Shown: positions 15,475-24,396 of the stretch, piece after piece
Numbering within the stretch: position 1 is the stretch's first letter
How the letters are laid out: each line of letters begins with the position of its first letter
NCBI RefSeq assembly: GCF_002795305.1
Contig: NZ_PGGC01000036.1
Coordinates: 1 to 32,286 of the forward strand
Direction: 5' to 3'
Source of the DNA: Aeromonas cavernicola
GTDB lineage: Bacteria > Pseudomonadota > Gammaproteobacteria > Enterobacterales > Aeromonadaceae
DNA: 32,286 nucleotides
Position numbers and translations under genes: made by a program
Notes under the pieces: generated by a model
Database searches by the model: none
What the model saw: only the letters and a program-made list of their open reading frames with translations
Told to the model about the DNA's origin: nothing

Positions 15475-16071
15475 TTACCAGCCAAAGGTGGACGTTTTCG
15501 CCTGTTTGCGGATCTCTTTCTGATCGGCCCACAGCAGTTCACCGTTTTGCAGATCCATCAGGTTCATGGTCATCTGGTAGTAAACATCCTTCACCTTGCC
15601 ATTGTCTTTGACGATGCTGCTGAGGTTGCCATAGACCATGTAGCGGGCACCGGTCTGCTTGCCCAGCCGCACCATGGAGGCCGGGTCCACCATGCCGCTG
15701 CTCTGCTGGTATTCGAGCTGCTGTTTGACGGTCGCGACCTTGCTCATGTCGACGAAGCGGAAGGTGCCAGCTCGCAGCAACTTGGTGCGGATGGTATCGG
15801 TGATGGCTTCGGTATCGATGTGCTCGGCGGTCTTGTTGCGGATGGAGTCCATAAACAGCACCGGCCGACCGCCTGCGGTGATCTCGCGGGTAGCAGGGGA
15901 GGCGAGCATTGAGTCCGCCATCTTGTCAGCGATGGCCTGCAGATCGCTTGAGCCGTAATCGACGGTGACCGTTTCGGTTTCGCTAGGATCGCCATAGCTG
16001 ACGGTGGTGCTGGAGCAGCCCCCCAGCAGCAGGGTGCCGGTCAGGATCAGTAGGGCATGATTCATTTTCAT
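15475..16071 (-). CDS. lpoB: Penicillin-binding protein activator LpoB
   Basis: Outer-membrane lipoprotein (198 residues) that reaches through the peptidoglycan to activate PBP1b. The signal peptide ends at lipobox L-G-G-C (Cys19), followed by a short disordered linker (SSTTVSYGDPSETETVTVDYG) and the globular domain. Conserved LpoB stretches are DLQAIADKMADSMLASP, GRPVLFMDSIRNKTAEHIDTEAITDTIRTKLL, ARYMVYGNLSSIVK and YYQMTMNLMDLQNGELLWADQKEIRKQ. The linker is shorter than in E. coli LpoB (213 aa). The ATG overlaps the ycfL stop (ATGA); a second Met two codons later is an alternative. The order ycfL-lpoB-thiK is as in enterics. Confidence 0.93.
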   Translation of the reverse strand: MKMNHALLILTGTLLLGGCSSTTVSYGDPSETETVTVDYGSSDLQAIADKMADSMLASPATREITAGGRPVLFMDSIRNKTAEHIDTEAITDTIRTKLLRAGTFRFVDMSKVATVKQQLEYQQSSGMVDPASMVRLGKQTGARYMVYGNLSSIVKDNGKVKDVYYQMTMNLMDLQNGELLWADQKEIRKQAKTSTFGW

Positions 16072-16469
16072 CAGTTGGATTCCTCAATCACTTCACGTAG
16101 GTAAATCCGGTAACCCTGCGCCGCTGGGCTGGGCGCAAGGGCCGAGAGGGTGCGGGTTTGATAGCCATGCAGCTTGATGGGGGTCCAGCCGCGGCCATCG
16201 CTGGCGACCTCCTGACCAGCCTCATCATACCAATAGAACATATATTGCAGCTTGTTATCGCCGCGCTGGGTGCTGGCGGCAGCCACATTGACCTGTAGCA
16301 GGCCGTTTTGCTGGCGGCGGCTCAGCTCAGTCAGAGTGACATTGACATTCTGGTGCTGCTCCTGCGTGGGTGCGCCGCCCGCCGGGCCATAGAGCGCAAT
16401 GCCGGAGGTATTGGTGGCGCAGCCGCTGAGCAGTAGCGCGAGCCCGAGGGCCAACCCGTATGCTTTCAT
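16071..16469 (-). CDS. ycfL: YcfL family lipoprotein
   Basis: Small lipoprotein of 132 residues (lipobox L-L-S-G-C, Cys17) in the YcfL / DUF1425 family. The mature domain has a beta-rich pattern (NVNVTLTELSRRQQNGLLQVNVAAAS; LQYMFYWYDEAGQEVASDGRGWTPIKLHGYQTRTLSALAPSPAAQGYRIYLRE), including the typical YRFxWxDxxG-like block. The stop overlaps the lpoB start by four bases. The role is unknown; its long-standing linkage to lpoB suggests envelope maintenance. Confidence 0.85.
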   Translation of the reverse strand: MKAYGLALGLALLLSGCATNTSGIALYGPAGGAPTQEQHQNVNVTLTELSRRQQNGLLQVNVAAASTQRGDNKLQYMFYWYDEAGQEVASDGRGWTPIKLHGYQTRTLSALAPSPAAQGYRIYLREVIEESN

Positions 16470-16550
16470 CTTGCTCTCCTTAATGGGGTGAGTGGGGTAG
16501 CGTTTGAGCTCGCCCGTGAATCGTCTCGTTCATCTGCGTTGGCCGTCTGC

Positions 16551-17999
16551 TCACAGCGGCATCACCCGGGTGGTCAAACCGGCGCCGAGGCGCTGCACCC
16601 AGACCAGGGTGGTGCGGCCGCTATTAATGGTTAGCGGCAATTGCCGCTGCGCAGCCCCCGCGCCCAGCGTAAGCTGGATAGCGCCCGCAGGCAGCATCCC
16701 CTGCCAGCTCGATGCCTGCGCTGGCAGCGTCAGCCAGCTGCGGGTATCGGCCCGCTCCGAGAGGGTGTTGAAGATCCCCACCAGAATATTGCCTACATCG
16801 CCCCCCTCTTTGGCGGCGCTGCGGCGCAGCTGCTCTTTGGCTACCAGTCGCAGCGCTTGGCGCGTGAGCATCCCCGGCAGTCGCTCTTGCAGATCTTTGG
16901 CGGCCAGTGCTTCCAGTCGCACCAGCTCGCTGGTCTGCTCGACCCGCTTGCCGACCTCCACCGTCAGCGGGCCAGTTTCGCTGGCCCGATTATCGTAATA
17001 GGGGATGGCAACGGTAAAGGTGCGAAAATCGCCGCGAGAGGTGGAGATGGGCAGCGGCAGGAACAGTTCTCGCCGCGCCGGGATCAAACCATCTTCAAAC
17101 AGCACCACCAGTTGGCCCTGATTTTTAGTGGGTGGTGGCGCTTTGCGGCCTATCTTTTTCTCGGTCGCGCGGATCTCGTCCGGTGCGCCACGCAGCTGTG
17201 CCAGTCGCAGCAAGGCATCTTGCAGGCTGCGGTTGTCCGGCGCTATCTGGTAGCCGCGCTGATAGTCGACCCAGGCATCGTTGAGATCCCCGGCCGCCTC
17301 ATAGAGCACGGCGGAAAAATAGAAGGTGTAGGCGTTCTGAAAACCGTTTTTGACCTTGCCGATCAACCGGTCGAGATCCGGTGCGCCGCGCGACATCAGC
17401 TGGCGCATCTCCCCTTCGGTATCACGATCTGCTGCGGTGTCGTCGTTCTCGTCTTTTGCCTTGCGTACCTCATCAGCCCGACGTTTGAGCGCCTGCTCCT
17501 GCACCTGATTGGCGCGGCGTACCTCCACCAGGGCGCCATCGGCATCTCCCCGTTGCAGGTAGTTGAGGGCCAGATAGTGGTGCAGCATGGTGCGCTCGTA
17601 ATCGGGAGTACGATAGGCCATCGACTGATCGTTGCTGAGCAGACTGCCCACCTGATCGAGCCCGTGGCTCAGCCGGTATTGGGCCTGCTCGGCTTCCCAC
17701 TCAAGGCGGCTGTCGGCGGCGCTGAACGCCTGCTTGCTGCCTGCATCCTGACCCGCCAGCCAGGCAATGCGCCCCTGTTCGAGCCGATCGAGGACAAAGG
17801 TGTCATCGCCAAGGGCGGAGTCGCGCACCTCGGGCAGCGCCTCGGCGGCATGGCCCAGCAGCAGCTGGTTGCGCAGGGGCACCATCTGATCAGAGTAGGA
17901 GACGAATATATCCTGCCAGCGGGAGGCGCAGCCTCCCAGCAACAGCAGGGCGCCGCAGAGCAACAGGGCACTGCGACAGTGTGAGGCGTGGCGAGTCAT
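16551..17999 (-). CDS. COG3014 family lipoprotein with TPR-like repeats
   Basis: Predicted lipoprotein (482 residues, lipobox L-G-G-C, Cys24) matching the COG3014 group found next to ycfL-lpoB. The mature N-terminal half is helical with TPR-like units (LALNYLQRGDADGALVEVRRANQVQEQALKR; FYFSAVLYEAAGDLNDAWVDYQRGYQIAPDN), including a charged coiled stretch around 155-180. The C-terminal half is beta-rich (GQLVVLFEDGLIPARRELFLPLPI; FRTFTVAIPYYDNR; LPLTINSGRTTLVWVQRLG). Its ATG overlaps the hinT stop (TAATG), so it is co-translated. E. coli lacks it between hinT and ycfL. The function is not known; a periplasmic scaffold role beside LpoB is a guess. The long antisense ORF here is a shadow. Confidence 0.8.
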   Translation of the reverse strand: MTRHASHCRSALLLCGALLLLGGCASRWQDIFVSYSDQMVPLRNQLLLGHAAEALPEVRDSALGDDTFVLDRLEQGRIAWLAGQDAGSKQAFSAADSRLEWEAEQAQYRLSHGLDQVGSLLSNDQSMAYRTPDYERTMLHHYLALNYLQRGDADGALVEVRRANQVQEQALKRRADEVRKAKDENDDTAADRDTEGEMRQLMSRGAPDLDRLIGKVKNGFQNAYTFYFSAVLYEAAGDLNDAWVDYQRGYQIAPDNRSLQDALLRLAQLRGAPDEIRATEKKIGRKAPPPTKNQGQLVVLFEDGLIPARRELFLPLPISTSRGDFRTFTVAIPYYDNRASETGPLTVEVGKRVEQTSELVRLEALAAKDLQERLPGMLTRQALRLVAKEQLRRSAAKEGGDVGNILVGIFNTLSERADTRSWLTLPAQASSWQGMLPAGAIQLTLGAGAAQRQLPLTINSGRTTLVWVQRLGAGLTTRVMPL

Positions 18000-18349
18000 T
18001 ACAGGCTGAGCAGCGGCCCCAGCGGCTGGCCACCGACCAGATGCAGGTGGATGTGGTAGACCTCCTGCCCGCCGTGGCGGTTGCAGTTCATGATAAGGCG
18101 GTAGCCATCTTCGGCGATGCCCGCCTCGCTGGCCAGCTTGCGGGCTACGGTGAACATCCGGCCAAGGGCCAGTTCGTGCTCCGCTTCTACGTCATTGACA
18201 GTGGGGATCAGCACATTGGGGATGATCAGAATATGGGTGTTGGCCTTGGGTTGGATATCCCGGAATGCGGTGACCAGATCGTCTTGATAAAGGATGTCGG
18301 CAGGAATTTCTTTGCGGATAATTTTGCTGAAAATGGTCTCTTGCGCCAT
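17999..18349 (-). CDS. hinT: HIT-family purine nucleoside phosphoramidase
   Basis: Cytoplasmic HINT hydrolase (116 residues) that cleaves AMP-linked phosphoramidates. The HIT motif H-I-H-L-H-L-V-G-G (His99, His101, His103) is near the C-terminus, with [20 protein letters not shown] at the N-terminus and [16 protein letters not shown] in the middle, as in E. coli HinT (YcfF). The ORF is open 174 bases further upstream, but that extension has no family similarity, and the ATG at 18349 has AGGGGC before it. It is the first gene of the run hinT-COG3014-ycfL-lpoB-thiK-DUF6279. Confidence 0.95.
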   Translation of the reverse strand: MAQETIFSKIIRKEIPADILYQDDLVTAFRDIQPKANTHILIIPNVLIPTVNDVEAEHELALGRMFTVARKLASEAGIAEDGYRLIMNCNRHGGQEVYHIHLHLVGGQPLGPLLSL

Positions 18350-18403
18350 GGTATGCCCCTGTAAAACGTGAACGAGAAAACCAGTTGACGAAACCGTGTG
18401 CCT

Positions 18404-18440
18404 ACGAGGCGCCGGACACACCCTCGTTAACCGTGTGTCC
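18404..18440 (-). other. Two mutually exclusive hairpins upstream of hinT
   Basis: GGACACAC (18414-18421) can pair with GTGTGTCC (18433-18440), or ACGAGG (18404-18409) with CCTCGT (18422-18427); the second pairing interleaves with the first. Whether this is transcribed is unknown. The rest of 18350-18670 holds no gene I can support. Confidence 0.35.
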
Positions 18441-18679
18441 TCACCGCAGCTGCACGTATGTCGCCACCTTGCTGATGATGACGGTGTGTTGTTACTGGCA
18501 TCACCGTGCTGGCATCTTATCACCCTTGGCGGGTCGCTGGCAGCGTTCCTAAGCTGGCGGTGATAGGGAAATAGGTCAAGACACGTCGCGATAGCACCGC
18601 GTGACGTAAAGAGAGGGATGAGCGACGCGGCGCTTCAAGATGGGTATCCGCTCAGCGAGCTAAGCCCGATGGGGAAGAT

Positions 18680-18710
18680 AAAAAATGCCAGTCAGGTTCC
18701 TGACTGGCAT
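18680..18710 (-). terminator. Intrinsic terminator after the NhaC/YuiF-type permease
   Basis: A perfect inverted repeat (stem arms 12 bases, 18685-18710, very short loop) is followed on the minus strand by TTTTTTAT. It lies 26 bases beyond the permease stop codon. Confidence 0.88.
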
Positions 18711-18736
18711 CACTGGGCAGCATGGGGCGTTGAGCT

Positions 18737-20059
18737 TTACAGCACCATGGCGGCAATCCAGCCAAATATCATCAGCGGGATGTTGTAGTGAATAAAGGTC
18801 GGTACCACGCTGTCCCAAATATGGTCATGTTGGCCATCGGCATTAAGTCCAGAGGTGGGGCCCAAGGTCGAGTCTGACGCAGGAGAGCCCGCATCTCCGA
18901 GGGCGCCAGCGGTGCCCACTAGGGCGATGATCGCCATCGGTGAGAAGCCCAATTGCAGGCACAGTGGCACATAGATGGTGGCAATGATTGGCACGGTAGA
19001 GAAGGATGAGCCGATCCCCATGGTGATTAACAGGCCAACCAGCAGCATCAAAAAGGCCGCGAGCCCCTGTTGGTCGCCGATCACGGTGGTGATGGACTGA
19101 ACTAAGCTATCGACCCCGTGGGTGGCTTTCATCACGGCGGTAAATCCTGCCGCTGAAATCATGATAAAACCGATCAGCGACATCATGCGCACCCCTTGGG
19201 TGAAGGCATCCTGACTCTCACGAAACTTGATCACCCCCCCGCAGGTGAAGATCACAAAGCCAGCGAGCGCCCCGAGCACAATGCTGTCGGTCATGAGCTG
19301 CAGGCCCAACGCCACACCAATGGCCAGCAAGGCAATCCAGATATGGGTCAGATTAAGTGCAACGGTTTCGGGTTCCGCGTCCAAAATTTTTGCCAGATCG
19401 TACTGGCGCGGCTTGCGGTAGCTAATAAAGACGGCAACCAGCAATCCTAACACCATGCCCCCCACCGGAATGGCCATGGCGAGCGGCAGCTGACCGAGCT
19501 CGACAGCGACGCCGTTATCAATCAGATTTTTGGCCAGAATATTGTTCAAAAAGATGCCACCAAAGCCGACAGGCAGCAGCATATAGGTTGCGGTCAAGCC
19601 AAAAGTGATGACACAAGCAACCTGACGGCGGTCAATCTGCATCTGCGCCATAACGTGTAACAGCGGCGGGATCAAGATGGGGATAAAGGCGATATGAACG
19701 GGGATCAGGTTCTGGGAGGAGATAGCCACGGCCAAGATTGACCCTAGCAGTAGACTCTTCACCCACAAAACGCGCGCGCTGCTAGCATCTTTACCGAGCT
19801 GGCTTATCACCTTACGGGCCAGCAGGTCGGTGATACCGGAGCGAGAAATGGCAACGGCAAAGGCTCCTAGCATGGCATAAGAGAGGGCAATCTCGGCGCC
19901 GCCACCCAAGCCACCATTAAAGGTGGTGAGGGTCTCAGAGAGTGAAAGCCCACCGACGAGCCCGCCCACGATGGCGCCAATGGCCAGCGAGACCACCACA
20001 TTTATCCGCAGCAGACTGAGCACTAGCATTAGCCCGACCGCGATAACAACAGGATTCAT
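18737..20059 (-). CDS. NhaC/YuiF-type permease (putative histidine or amino-acid transporter)
   Basis: Polytopic inner-membrane protein (440 residues, about 11-12 hydrophobic segments) of the Na+/H+ antiporter-family group (Pfam Na_H_antiporter plus its N-terminal domain). Helix-break motifs include [23 protein letters not shown] and, near the end, [41 protein letters not shown], which is typical of the YuiF branch. Members are usually annotated as Na+/H+ antiporters, but B. subtilis YuiF transports histidine, so the substrate is open. It is a single gene with its own terminator, and ends of neighbouring genes give no functional hint. Confidence 0.8.
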   Translation of the reverse strand: MNPVVIAVGLMLVLSLLRINVVVSLAIGAIVGGLVGGLSLSETLTTFNGGLGGGAEIALSYAMLGAFAVAISRSGITDLLARKVISQLGKDASSARVLWVKSLLLGSILAVAISSQNLIPVHIAFIPILIPPLLHVMAQMQIDRRQVACVITFGLTATYMLLPVGFGGIFLNNILAKNLIDNGVAVELGQLPLAMAIPVGGMVLGLLVAVFISYRKPRQYDLAKILDAEPETVALNLTHIWIALLAIGVALGLQLMTDSIVLGALAGFVIFTCGGVIKFRESQDAFTQGVRMMSLIGFIMISAAGFTAVMKATHGVDSLVQSITTVIGDQQGLAAFLMLLVGLLITMGIGSSFSTVPIIATIYVPLCLQLGFSPMAIIALVGTAGALGDAGSPASDSTLGPTSGLNADGQHDHIWDSVVPTFIHYNIPLMIFGWIAAMVL

Positions 20060-20206
20060 TCGATTTCCTTAAAGAGTATTGTTGCCGTATATCGTGTGAA
20101 AGCCTGCTAGTTTGCGAAAAATGAACCAAAAGTCGAGTGAAAATTCAGGACATTCGCTACTTATCCCAATGTGGACAACGCACCCCACTGCGCGCTGTAA
20201 AGTGAA

Positions 20207-20230
20207 CAGGGCGGCCTGTCGGCCGCCCTG
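20207..20230 (-). terminator. Terminator after rnt
   Basis: A perfect 10-bp GC stem with a 4-base loop lies 25 bases past the rnt stop and is followed on the minus strand by TTCACTTT. The weak U tract lowers certainty. Confidence 0.6.
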
Positions 20231-20254
20231 TTGGGTGGATAACTGTCACGCCTG

Positions 20255-20932
20255 TCAGGGTGAGGGGGGGGCGGCATCCGCAGCGGCGGGTGAGTCGTTA
20301 TCCACTTGAGGAGGGGGCCATCCACCGAGGCGCTTCCAGCGATTGACGATATGACAAAATAGCAAGGTGGTGCGTTCTGTATCGTACAAGGCTGAGTGTG
20401 CCTCTTTATTGTCAAACGGGATGTGCGCGCTTTGGCACGCTTTAGCCAGTACAGTTTGACCAAGGGCAAGGCCAGAGAGCGCTGCGGTATCAAAGGTCGC
20501 AAAGGGGTGAAACGGATTACGCTTGAGCCCTGCTCGTTCGGCCGCAGCCATGACAAAGCTGTGATCAAAGTTGGCGTTATGGGCCACGATGATGGCGCGA
20601 TTGCAGTCGCTCTCCTTCATGCCTTTACGGATGCCTTTGAAAATCTCGGTGAGCGCCTCTTTTTCACTGACAGCACCGCGCAACGGGTTGAAGGGATCAA
20701 TGCCGGTAAACTCGAGCGCCGCGCGCTCTAAATTGGCCCCTTCAAAAGGCATCACATGGAAATGAAACAGCTGGTCGGGCACCAGCCAACCCTGCTGATC
20801 CATCTGGAGCGTGTAAGCCGCGATTTCAAGTAGGGCATCGGTTTTGGCATTAAACCCAGCGGTTTCAACATCGATGACGACGGGGTAAAAACCGCGAAAC
20901 CGGCCTTTGAGGGTGTCAACAGCGTCAGTCAT
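20255..20932 (-). CDS. rnt: Ribonuclease T
   Basis: DEDDh 3'-5' exoribonuclease (225 residues) that trims tRNA and other stable RNA 3' ends. The first acidic pair is in [11 protein letters not shown] (Asp21, Glu23), the next Asp block is [13 protein letters not shown] and the final His-Asp motif is [11 protein letters not shown], as in E. coli RNase [30 protein letters not shown] is nearly identical in the family. The ORF is open 117 bases upstream (to 21049), but homology starts at [14 protein letters not shown], so the start is set at 20932. The C-terminal tail is Pro/Ala-rich ([20 protein letters not shown]), longer than in E. coli (215 residues) and probably disordered. Confidence 0.95.
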   Translation of the reverse strand: MTDAVDTLKGRFRGFYPVVIDVETAGFNAKTDALLEIAAYTLQMDQQGWLVPDQLFHFHVMPFEGANLERAALEFTGIDPFNPLRGAVSEKEALTEIFKGIRKGMKESDCNRAIIVAHNANFDHSFVMAAAERAGLKRNPFHPFATFDTAALSGLALGQTVLAKACQSAHIPFDNKEAHSALYDTERTTLLFCHIVNRWKRLGGWPPPQVDNDSPAAADAAPPSP

Positions 20933-21070
20933 GGGATCTCGGTCAGGGTGAAAAGAGGCGGCATTATGGCAAAAAAGAGCAGGCTTGTCCTGCCTCGCCA
21001 TGCTGTCATGGCAGATCGCAGCGCAGTGAACCAATCTCGATAGGCACAACTAGGCGGGGGGGACAACAAC

Positions 21071-21095
21071 CATGAGGGCCCTGTTGGCCCTCATG
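21071..21095 (-). terminator. Terminator-like hairpin after the TerC-family gene
   Basis: A perfect 10-bp stem CATGAGGGCC / GGCCCTCATG with a five-base loop lies 15 bases past the stop; it is followed on the minus strand only by GTTGTTGT. Confidence 0.55.
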
Positions 21096-21109
21096 GTGAG
21101 TCGGTTGGA

Positions 21110-22645
21110 TTAACCGGTGATGGGGGTGACCCGTACCCGTTCGATCCGGCGCTCGCTCACATCCAGTACCTCGAAGCACAATTGCTGATACTGCAGCTGT
21201 TGGCCTAGGGTCGGGAGAGAGCCGAAGTGGGAGAGCAACATGCCCGCAAGGGTCACGTATTCATCGCTATCGCTCACCAGCCCCTCGTGCTCCAGCACCT
21301 GCTCCACATGGTGGATGTTGGTGCTGCCATTGATGAGCCAGCCAGCTCCTTCGCGCACGATATCCGGGGTTTCATCCTCATCGGGGAGCTCGCCGACAAT
21401 GGCCTCCAGCAGATCGTGGGTGGTAACCAGCCCCTGAATCACACCAAACTCGTCAGCCACCAAAATCAGGCTGCCTTTCGCCTTGCGCAGCTCCGCCAGG
21501 AGCTTAATCACGTTGATGGTTTGCGGCACGATGATGGGGTCATTCTGTTTGGCCAGCTCACTCAGTGATTGCCCCTCGTTTAAGGCAAACAGCAGATCGC
21601 GCGCCTTGACTACCCCGATCACCTCGTCCAGATCTCTGTCACAGATAGGGAACAGGCTGTGGGGTTCGCGCTGTAGCTGAGCACGAATCGCATCACCATG
21701 GTCATTGATGTCGATCCACGCCACCTCTGAGCGTGGCGTCATGATGGTGCGGATCGAGCGCTCGGCCAGTGATAGTACCCCCGTCACCATGTAGCGCTCC
21801 TCTTCACCAAAACTGAGTGGCGCGACGGTGGGTGCATCCAGATCGTCATCTTCTCGTGGCTGATAAGCCTTACTGCCCATTAACCGGAAAATGGCGGCGG
21901 TGGTGCGCTCGCGCAGCGGCAGTTTAGCTTCATGACGCTGAGCACTGCGCTGGGAGAGTTGGTTGAAAAACTCAATCAATACCGAGAAACCAATGGCGGC
22001 GTAGAGGTAGCCTTTAGGAATGTGGAAGCCAAACCCTTCTGCCACCAAGCTAAAACCTATCATCAGCAAGAAACTGAGACAGAGCACCACCACGGTGGGG
22101 TGGGCGTTAACAAAGCGGGTCAGGGGCTTGGAGGCCAACACCATCACGATCATGGCAATGGTGACGGCTGCCATCATCACCCCGAGCTGCTCGACCATGC
22201 CGACAGCGGTGATGATAGAGTCCAGTGAGAAGACCGCATCCAGCACCAGGATCTGGGCGATCACCACCCCAAAGCTGGCGTACGCACCCAGGGGGCCATC
22301 GTCATGGGGCTTGGCTTCGAGCCTTTCATGGAGTTCAGAGGTTGCTTTAAACAGCAAGAACAGGCCACCCCCCATTAAGATGAGGTCTCGACCGGAAAAA
22401 GGGTGCTCCCAAAGATGCAGGATAGGGCTGGTGAGTGTGACCAGCCACGACATCACACTGAGCAGACCAAGGCGCATCAATAGCGCGAGGGAGAGGCCGA
22501 TGATGCGGGCCTTGTCTCGTTGTGCGGGGGGGAGTTTTTTCACCAAAATGGCGATAAAGACCAGGTTGTCGATCCCCAGTACGATTTCCAAAATGATCAG
22601 GGTAAACAGACCGACCCAGATGTGAGGGTCTAGCAGCAATTCCAT
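21110..22645 (-). CDS. TerC-family membrane protein with CBS pair and CorC/HlyC domain (YoaE/YegH type)
   Basis: Inner-membrane protein (511 residues). The N-terminal TerC domain (about 10-240, seven hydrophobic segments) has the paired acidic signatures [15 protein letters not shown] and [17 protein letters not shown], associated with divalent cation (often Mn2+) handling in the family. Then comes a cytoplasmic CBS pair (about 290-420: [73 protein letters not shown]) and a C-terminal transporter-associated domain (430-511, [22 protein letters not shown]). The length and order match E. coli YoaE/YegH; I cannot separate the two. GAGG lies seven bases before the ATG. It has a long 5' region with a possible small ORF. 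Confidence 0.9.
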   Translation of the reverse strand: MELLLDPHIWVGLFTLIILEIVLGIDNLVFIAILVKKLPPAQRDKARIIGLSLALLMRLGLLSVMSWLVTLTSPILHLWEHPFSGRDLILMGGGLFLLFKATSELHERLEAKPHDDGPLGAYASFGVVIAQILVLDAVFSLDSIITAVGMVEQLGVMMAAVTIAMIVMVLASKPLTRFVNAHPTVVVLCLSFLLMIGFSLVAEGFGFHIPKGYLYAAIGFSVLIEFFNQLSQRSAQRHEAKLPLRERTTAAIFRLMGSKAYQPREDDDLDAPTVAPLSFGEEERYMVTGVLSLAERSIRTIMTPRSEVAWIDINDHGDAIRAQLQREPHSLFPICDRDLDEVIGVVKARDLLFALNEGQSLSELAKQNDPIIVPQTINVIKLLAELRKAKGSLILVADEFGVIQGLVTTHDLLEAIVGELPDEDETPDIVREGAGWLINGSTNIHHVEQVLEHEGLVSDSDEYVTLAGMLLSHFGSLPTLGQQLQYQQLCFEVLDVSERRIERVRVTPITG

Positions 22646-22716
22646 AGGATGACCTCAATAACTCAATAAGCCAGATGTGAACACGGCATAGAAGGGCCGC
22701 AGGAACAGGGATGGCG

Positions 22717-22923
22717 TTATTCAGAGGCGCTGATTGAGCAAGAAAAGATACATTCTGATGGGAAGCAACGCAGAGCGACGTCGGGGACAGTCCATGATGG
22801 GCAATAACACCTCAAGTGAAAAAGAGCCACCATGATAGCGGTTAGCCGTCGTTTGGCAAGCGTGGCTGATACCACGGTATAAAGGGTATTGACGAAGGGG
22901 GGCGCAATTATATTTTCAGACAT
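22717..22923 (-). CDS. Possible small leader ORF upstream of the TerC-family gene
   Basis: A 68-codon ORF with AGGA close to its ATG lies 71 bases before the TerC-family gene on the same strand. The predicted protein (MSENIIAPPFVNTLYTVVSATLAKRRLTAI..., rich in Cys and Ser later on) matches nothing I know and has no clear domain. It may be non-coding leader RNA; the region has short stem candidates such as CGTGG/CCACG. I saw no yybP-ykoY Mn riboswitch core here. Confidence 0.25.
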   Translation of the reverse strand: MSENIIAPPFVNTLYTVVSATLAKRRLTAIMVALFHLRCYCPSWTVPDVALRCFPSECIFSCSISASE

Positions 22924-23390
22924 GGTTCCTGCTTTATTTTCGGTGTGTGTGGTGATCGTAAAATGAGTTATTAATATTTTTATTGGATTGGCGTTGTTGT
23001 TCGTTTGTTATTTAATTAACGTTAGTTGTATGCGGTGAATATAGCGCAAAATACAATTTATCTCATTTCAGTAAAATAACTTTTTACTGGCATGCTTATT
23101 TAAGTCGGGTGCTTGCTAGCACGTTATTCATCAGGTGTTCAGCCAATATCCATCTGATTCTTATTCATCGCAATGCTGGGTGTAGATTGCGTCCGCTGAT
23201 CGTCTGACTAGGTTGAAATAATAGTGGTTCTGCTTGTGTTGATATTCGATTAATAGTAATTTTTCTGCCGGAAAATTGTTGTTTTTACGTTTTAATACAA
23301 AGGTAGATAATTGCTGTTATATTTAAATGGCTAACTACTTTGTTAGTTATATTGGTTCCTAATCCTTGCTATAACAAACGGAGATTATAT
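22924..23390. other. AT-rich intergenic stretch
   Basis: Between the TerC-family leader and the ankyrin gene, base composition drops sharply compared with the rest of the window. An 8-bp inverted repeat CAGTAAAA/TTTTACTG (23069-23089) and CTAAC/GTTAG near 23330-23345 are visible. It should contain promoters for both divergent genes, but I could not choose reliable boxes. No gene is supported. Confidence 0.5.
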
Positions 23391-24137
23391 ATGCTGGTTA
23401 CTAAAAAAATACTTTCAGTTGGATTGCTCGCATTGATGACTACTGGCGTGGTCAATGCAGCAGAGTTGAAAATCGAACAGGTCAATAAAAACAACCCACT
23501 CAACTTGGCAGATTATCGGTTGGATTATGCTGAAATGCGTGATATTGCCAATTCATCACGTTTGGCGCACCGCGTATTTTATATCCCCTCGGTTGGTGCT
23601 GATGCGGCATGGTTTGATGCGGTCAAGAAAGGCAATTTAGCGCAAGTAAAGAAAATGGTTGCTGCAGGGCAAAATATTGAAGCAAAAGACACTGGTTCGC
23701 GAGAGCAAACCGCTCTGGGCTGGGCTGCATTTATTGGCTACGAAGATATCGTTGATTATTTAATTGGTAAGGGGGCGAATCTTTACGCCACAGATAAATC
23801 CGATGTCTATAACGTATTGAAATCTGCTGTATTAGGTAAGAACGTTAATATTGTTAAAAAAGTATACCCGCTGGTTATCGGCAGTATGAAAGATGGCGTA
23901 AACATGATTGAGTCTGACGGTGAGACCTTGTTGATGGTCGCTGCCAGTAATAACCGCGTTGATACCGTGAAATATTTGCTTGCTCAAGGTGCGAAAATTG
24001 ATCATGTGGGTAAACCCCTTGACCAGAGTCACAATGCGCTGACATACGCTTGCTCTCGCAGCCCCGACCTAGAGGTGGTGAAAGTGTTGCTAGATGCGGG
24101 TGCGGTGAACTTTAAAACCGGTAAACCTGCCTGTTAA
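23391..24137 (+). CDS. Periplasmic ankyrin-repeat protein
   Basis: Exported ankyrin protein of 248 residues. The start is ATG 23391 with ACGGAG eight bases before it; an ATG 51 bases upstream would spoil the signal peptide. A Sec signal (KKILSVGLLALMTTGVVNA-A) is followed by a 60-residue N-terminal region and about four ankyrin units: AWFDAVKKGNLAQVKKMVAAGQNIEAKD, QTALGWAAFIGYEDIVDYLIGKGANLYATD, ETLLMVAASNNRVDTVKYLLAQGAKIDHVG and HNALTYACSRSPDLEVVKVLLDAGAVN. These should form a protein-binding solenoid in the periplasm. The gene and its upstream region are more AT-rich than its neighbours, hinting at transfer. The partner is unknown; it is followed by a strong terminator, so it is transcribed alone. 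Confidence 0.85.
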   Translation: MLVTKKILSVGLLALMTTGVVNAAELKIEQVNKNNPLNLADYRLDYAEMRDIANSSRLAHRVFYIPSVGADAAWFDAVKKGNLAQVKKMVAAGQNIEAKDTGSREQTALGWAAFIGYEDIVDYLIGKGANLYATDKSDVYNVLKSAVLGKNVNIVKKVYPLVIGSMKDGVNMIESDGETLLMVAASNNRVDTVKYLLAQGAKIDHVGKPLDQSHNALTYACSRSPDLEVVKVLLDAGAVNFKTGKPAC

Positions 24138-24232
24138 TGCGATCGTCTAGATAAGCGTTCATGACATGGACATCACTCTGCCGAGCAATGGCTAGGTGAT
24201 GTGAATTGAGTGATGAAGCTGTTTACGGCAAC

Positions 24233-24265
24233 AACCCCAAGGAGTCTGTTTACTTGGGGTTTTTT
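24233..24265 (+). terminator. Intrinsic terminator after the ankyrin gene
   Basis: A 9-bp stem AACCCCAAG/CTTGGGGTT (24233-24241 with 24253-24261) runs into six T at 24260-24265. Confidence 0.9.
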
Positions 24266-24396
24266 ATAAATCACGGCTGAATGAGCGTGTGGGCCCCTAC
24301 TGGGGGATACACTTTTTATGGTGGATTTTACTGGTATTACCTGTCAGTACGATTACAATATCCTCTCATTTTACTTTCATTACTTATCTCCCATCC

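Noticed and set aside
16641-17984. 447-codon ORF antisense to the COG3014 lipoprotein gene
   Set aside because: The opposite strand encodes a clear lipoprotein with a signal peptide and family blocks; the antisense frame is open because of high GC and has no recognisable domain.
22646-22930. yybP-ykoY manganese riboswitch ahead of the TerC-family gene
   Set aside because: Considered because TerC relatives often carry it, but I did not see the conserved core sequences on the minus strand.
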